DNA of 64,000 nt, taken from Kibdelosporangium sp. MJ126-NF4 (lineage in GTDB: Bacteria > Actinomycetota > Actinomycetes > Mycobacteriales > Pseudonocardiaceae). Numbering within the stretch: the first letter of the stretch is position 1; every line of letters begins with the position of its first letter. The stretch is taken from NCBI RefSeq assembly GCF_000826545.1, contig NZ_CDME01000016.1:434001-498000 (forward strand), read 5' to 3'. A program made the position numbers and the translations under genes. This document shows positions 63,034 through 64,000 of this stretch, piece after piece. Below the pieces are notes generated by a model. The model worked only from the letters and a program-made list of their open reading frames with translations. It was not told the DNA's origin and ran no database searches.

Positions 63034-64000
63034 ATGCTGAGATCCAAAATTCGCGCTGCCGTGATGACCTTGCTCACCGGCGCCGCGTTGGCGATACCGA
63101 CCGTCACGGCCGACGCGGATCCGACTCTGCTGGTCGACAACCACCGGGATCAGCGGGACCGGGGCGCCCAGGCTGACATGCGGGTGGACCTCGGTTCGTA
63201 CGCCAGTCCCCGTCCGGTCGCCTGCGACGGCAACGGCACCAGCGGCAAGCGAGTGCAACTGGTCTACGTCTACGGCGAGGGCCAAACCAGTCGCCTGCCA
63301 CAGGTCCGTGGCGCGTTCCAGAGCCAGGCCGCGGAGACCGACGACGCGTTCGTCGAGGCCTCACGCCGGTTCGGCGGACAGGTCCGGCACGTGCGCTGGG
63401 TGCACGACAGCTCCTGCCGGGCCACGGTCGAAGAGGTGAAGATCCCGTTGGCCTCGCTGAACGACTGGTACAAGGTCAACAACGAGCTCCGGGCCCGTGG
63501 CCACAACCGCGCCGACCGCAAGTACGTCGTCTGGGGCGAGGCGAACTCGAACGGTGACACCGGCTGCGGCGCGATCGGCGGAAACGACGACCGCCCCGGT
63601 CCGGAGAACAACAACAACACCGGGCCGCACTACGCCCAACTCGGCCCGAACTGCTGGGTGGGCTGGGACTTCGTGGGCCACGAGTTCCTGCACACGGTCG
63701 GCGCCGTGCACGGCAGCGCACCGCACGCCGCCGGTGGCGGCCACTGCTACGACGACGAGGACATCATGTGCTACGGCCCGGAGATTCAGAAGATCTGCAA
63801 GGGCCAGCACGCGTTCATGATCGACTGCAACGGTGACGACTACTTCAACACCAACCCGCAGCCGGGCAACTACCTGTCCAACCACTGGAACATCGCCAAC
63901 AGCGAGTTCCTGATCAGGGGTGGCGCCAGCTACGGCGTCGGCGAAGTCGTGACCGCACTGGCCAACAAGTGCCTCGACGTCCAGAACGGACGGACGAACA
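63034..64000 (+). CDS. Secreted metzincin-type zinc protease with C-terminal ricin-B-like lectin domain, partial
   Basis: The first 322 residues are in the window. A signal peptide (MLRSKIRAAVMTLLTGAALAIP) precedes a catalytic domain with the zinc motif HEFLHTVGAVH (His216, Glu217, His220, His226) and a Met-turn DIMCYG. Cysteines at intervals suggest disulfides. From about residue 310 (TALANKCLDVQNGRTN) the sequence opens a ricin-type beta-trefoil lectin domain, cut by the window end. It should be an extracellular sugar-anchored protease. The frame is fixed by the zinc motif; GGG-AAGG lies 10-16 nt upstream of the ATG. Confidence 0.87.
   Translation, partial: MLRSKIRAAVMTLLTGAALAIPTVTADADPTLLVDNHRDQRDRGAQADMRVDLGSYASPRPVACDGNGTSGKRVQLVYVYGEGQTSRLPQVRGAFQSQAAETDDAFVEASRRFGGQVRHVRWVHDSSCRATVEEVKIPLASLNDWYKVNNELRARGHNRADRKYVVWGEANSNGDTGCGAIGGNDDRPGPENNNNTGPHYAQLGPNCWVGWDFVGHEFLHTVGAVHGSAPHAAGGGHCYDDEDIMCYGPEIQKICKGQHAFMIDCNGDDYFNTNPQPGNYLSNHWNIANSEFLIRGGASYGVGEVVTALANKCLDVQNGRTN

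Overview
High-GC, gene-dense actinobacterial DNA with many GTG starts, 4-nt stop/start overlaps, leaderless starts and secreted chitinases and proteases. The gene content (long single-chain acyl-CoA carboxylase, MAB_1171c-type membrane protein, GPP34 protein, DasR-type sites) fits Pseudonocardiales (Kibdelosporangium/Amycolatopsis/Lentzea-like). That placement is inference from gene families; there is no rRNA or marker gene in the window. I found no tRNA, rRNA, CRISPR array or transposase.

Layout. 1-5440: a long, eukaryote-like acyl-CoA carboxylase (3' end outside the window). 6.5-8.2 kb: secreted GH18 chitinase behind a DasR-like operator. 8.2-12.5 kb: a minimal P450 divergent from an ArsR-like regulator, a GPP34 protein and an NCS1 permease. 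12.6-16.8 kb: a membrane/MpaB oxygenase fusion, a secreted peptidase-type hydrolase and a P-loop kinase. 17.7-20.6 kb: a VOC protein and a secreted penicillin-acylase-type Ntn hydrolase. 20.6-25.3 kb: a MacB/FtsX-type ABC exporter divergent from a histidine kinase/response regulator pair. 26.6-30.3 kb: an overlapping operon of XRE regulator, HTH-ImmA/IrrE metallopeptidase, polytopic membrane protein and LLM oxidoreductase. 30.2-40 kb: amidase/MerR pair, LacI regulator, flavodoxin-fold reductase, chitin-binding S1 protease, an unknown small-protein/membrane-protein pair, MDR reductase/LysR pair and a DUF1989 protein. 40-45 kb: a GntR(YtrA)-ABC operon and a PPOX-DsbA-MBL operon. 46-53.4 kb: a coupled LysR-LAL regulator pair and a two-chitinase operon. 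55-64 kb: Tat-exported flavoprotein, phosphotransferase, methyltransferase, AraC, lipoprotein, CMD/HxlR pair, dehydratase/LysR pair, and the start of a secreted metzincin with a lectin domain.

The most unusual content is non-coding. Four long composite palindromes (A 5.73-6.28, B 16.81-17.62, C 42.30-43.11, D 54.47-55.20 kb) are built from a ~48-bp unit that occurs four times per element in alternating orientation around an AT-rich centre, followed by a TGCGC-rich tail. All four have the same orientation and sit just upstream of a leftward gene. Copy D differs from B and C at positions where both arms changed together, so pairing is preserved. I could not assign the family to any described repeat.

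Functional themes: chitin use (three chitinases and a chitin-binding protease, all but the last operon gene behind DasR-like dyads), small regulator/enzyme pairs with visible operators in their divergent intergenic regions, and the XRE/ImmA-IrrE/membrane-protein operon, which looks like a membrane-signal-to-proteolysis switch of unknown purpose.
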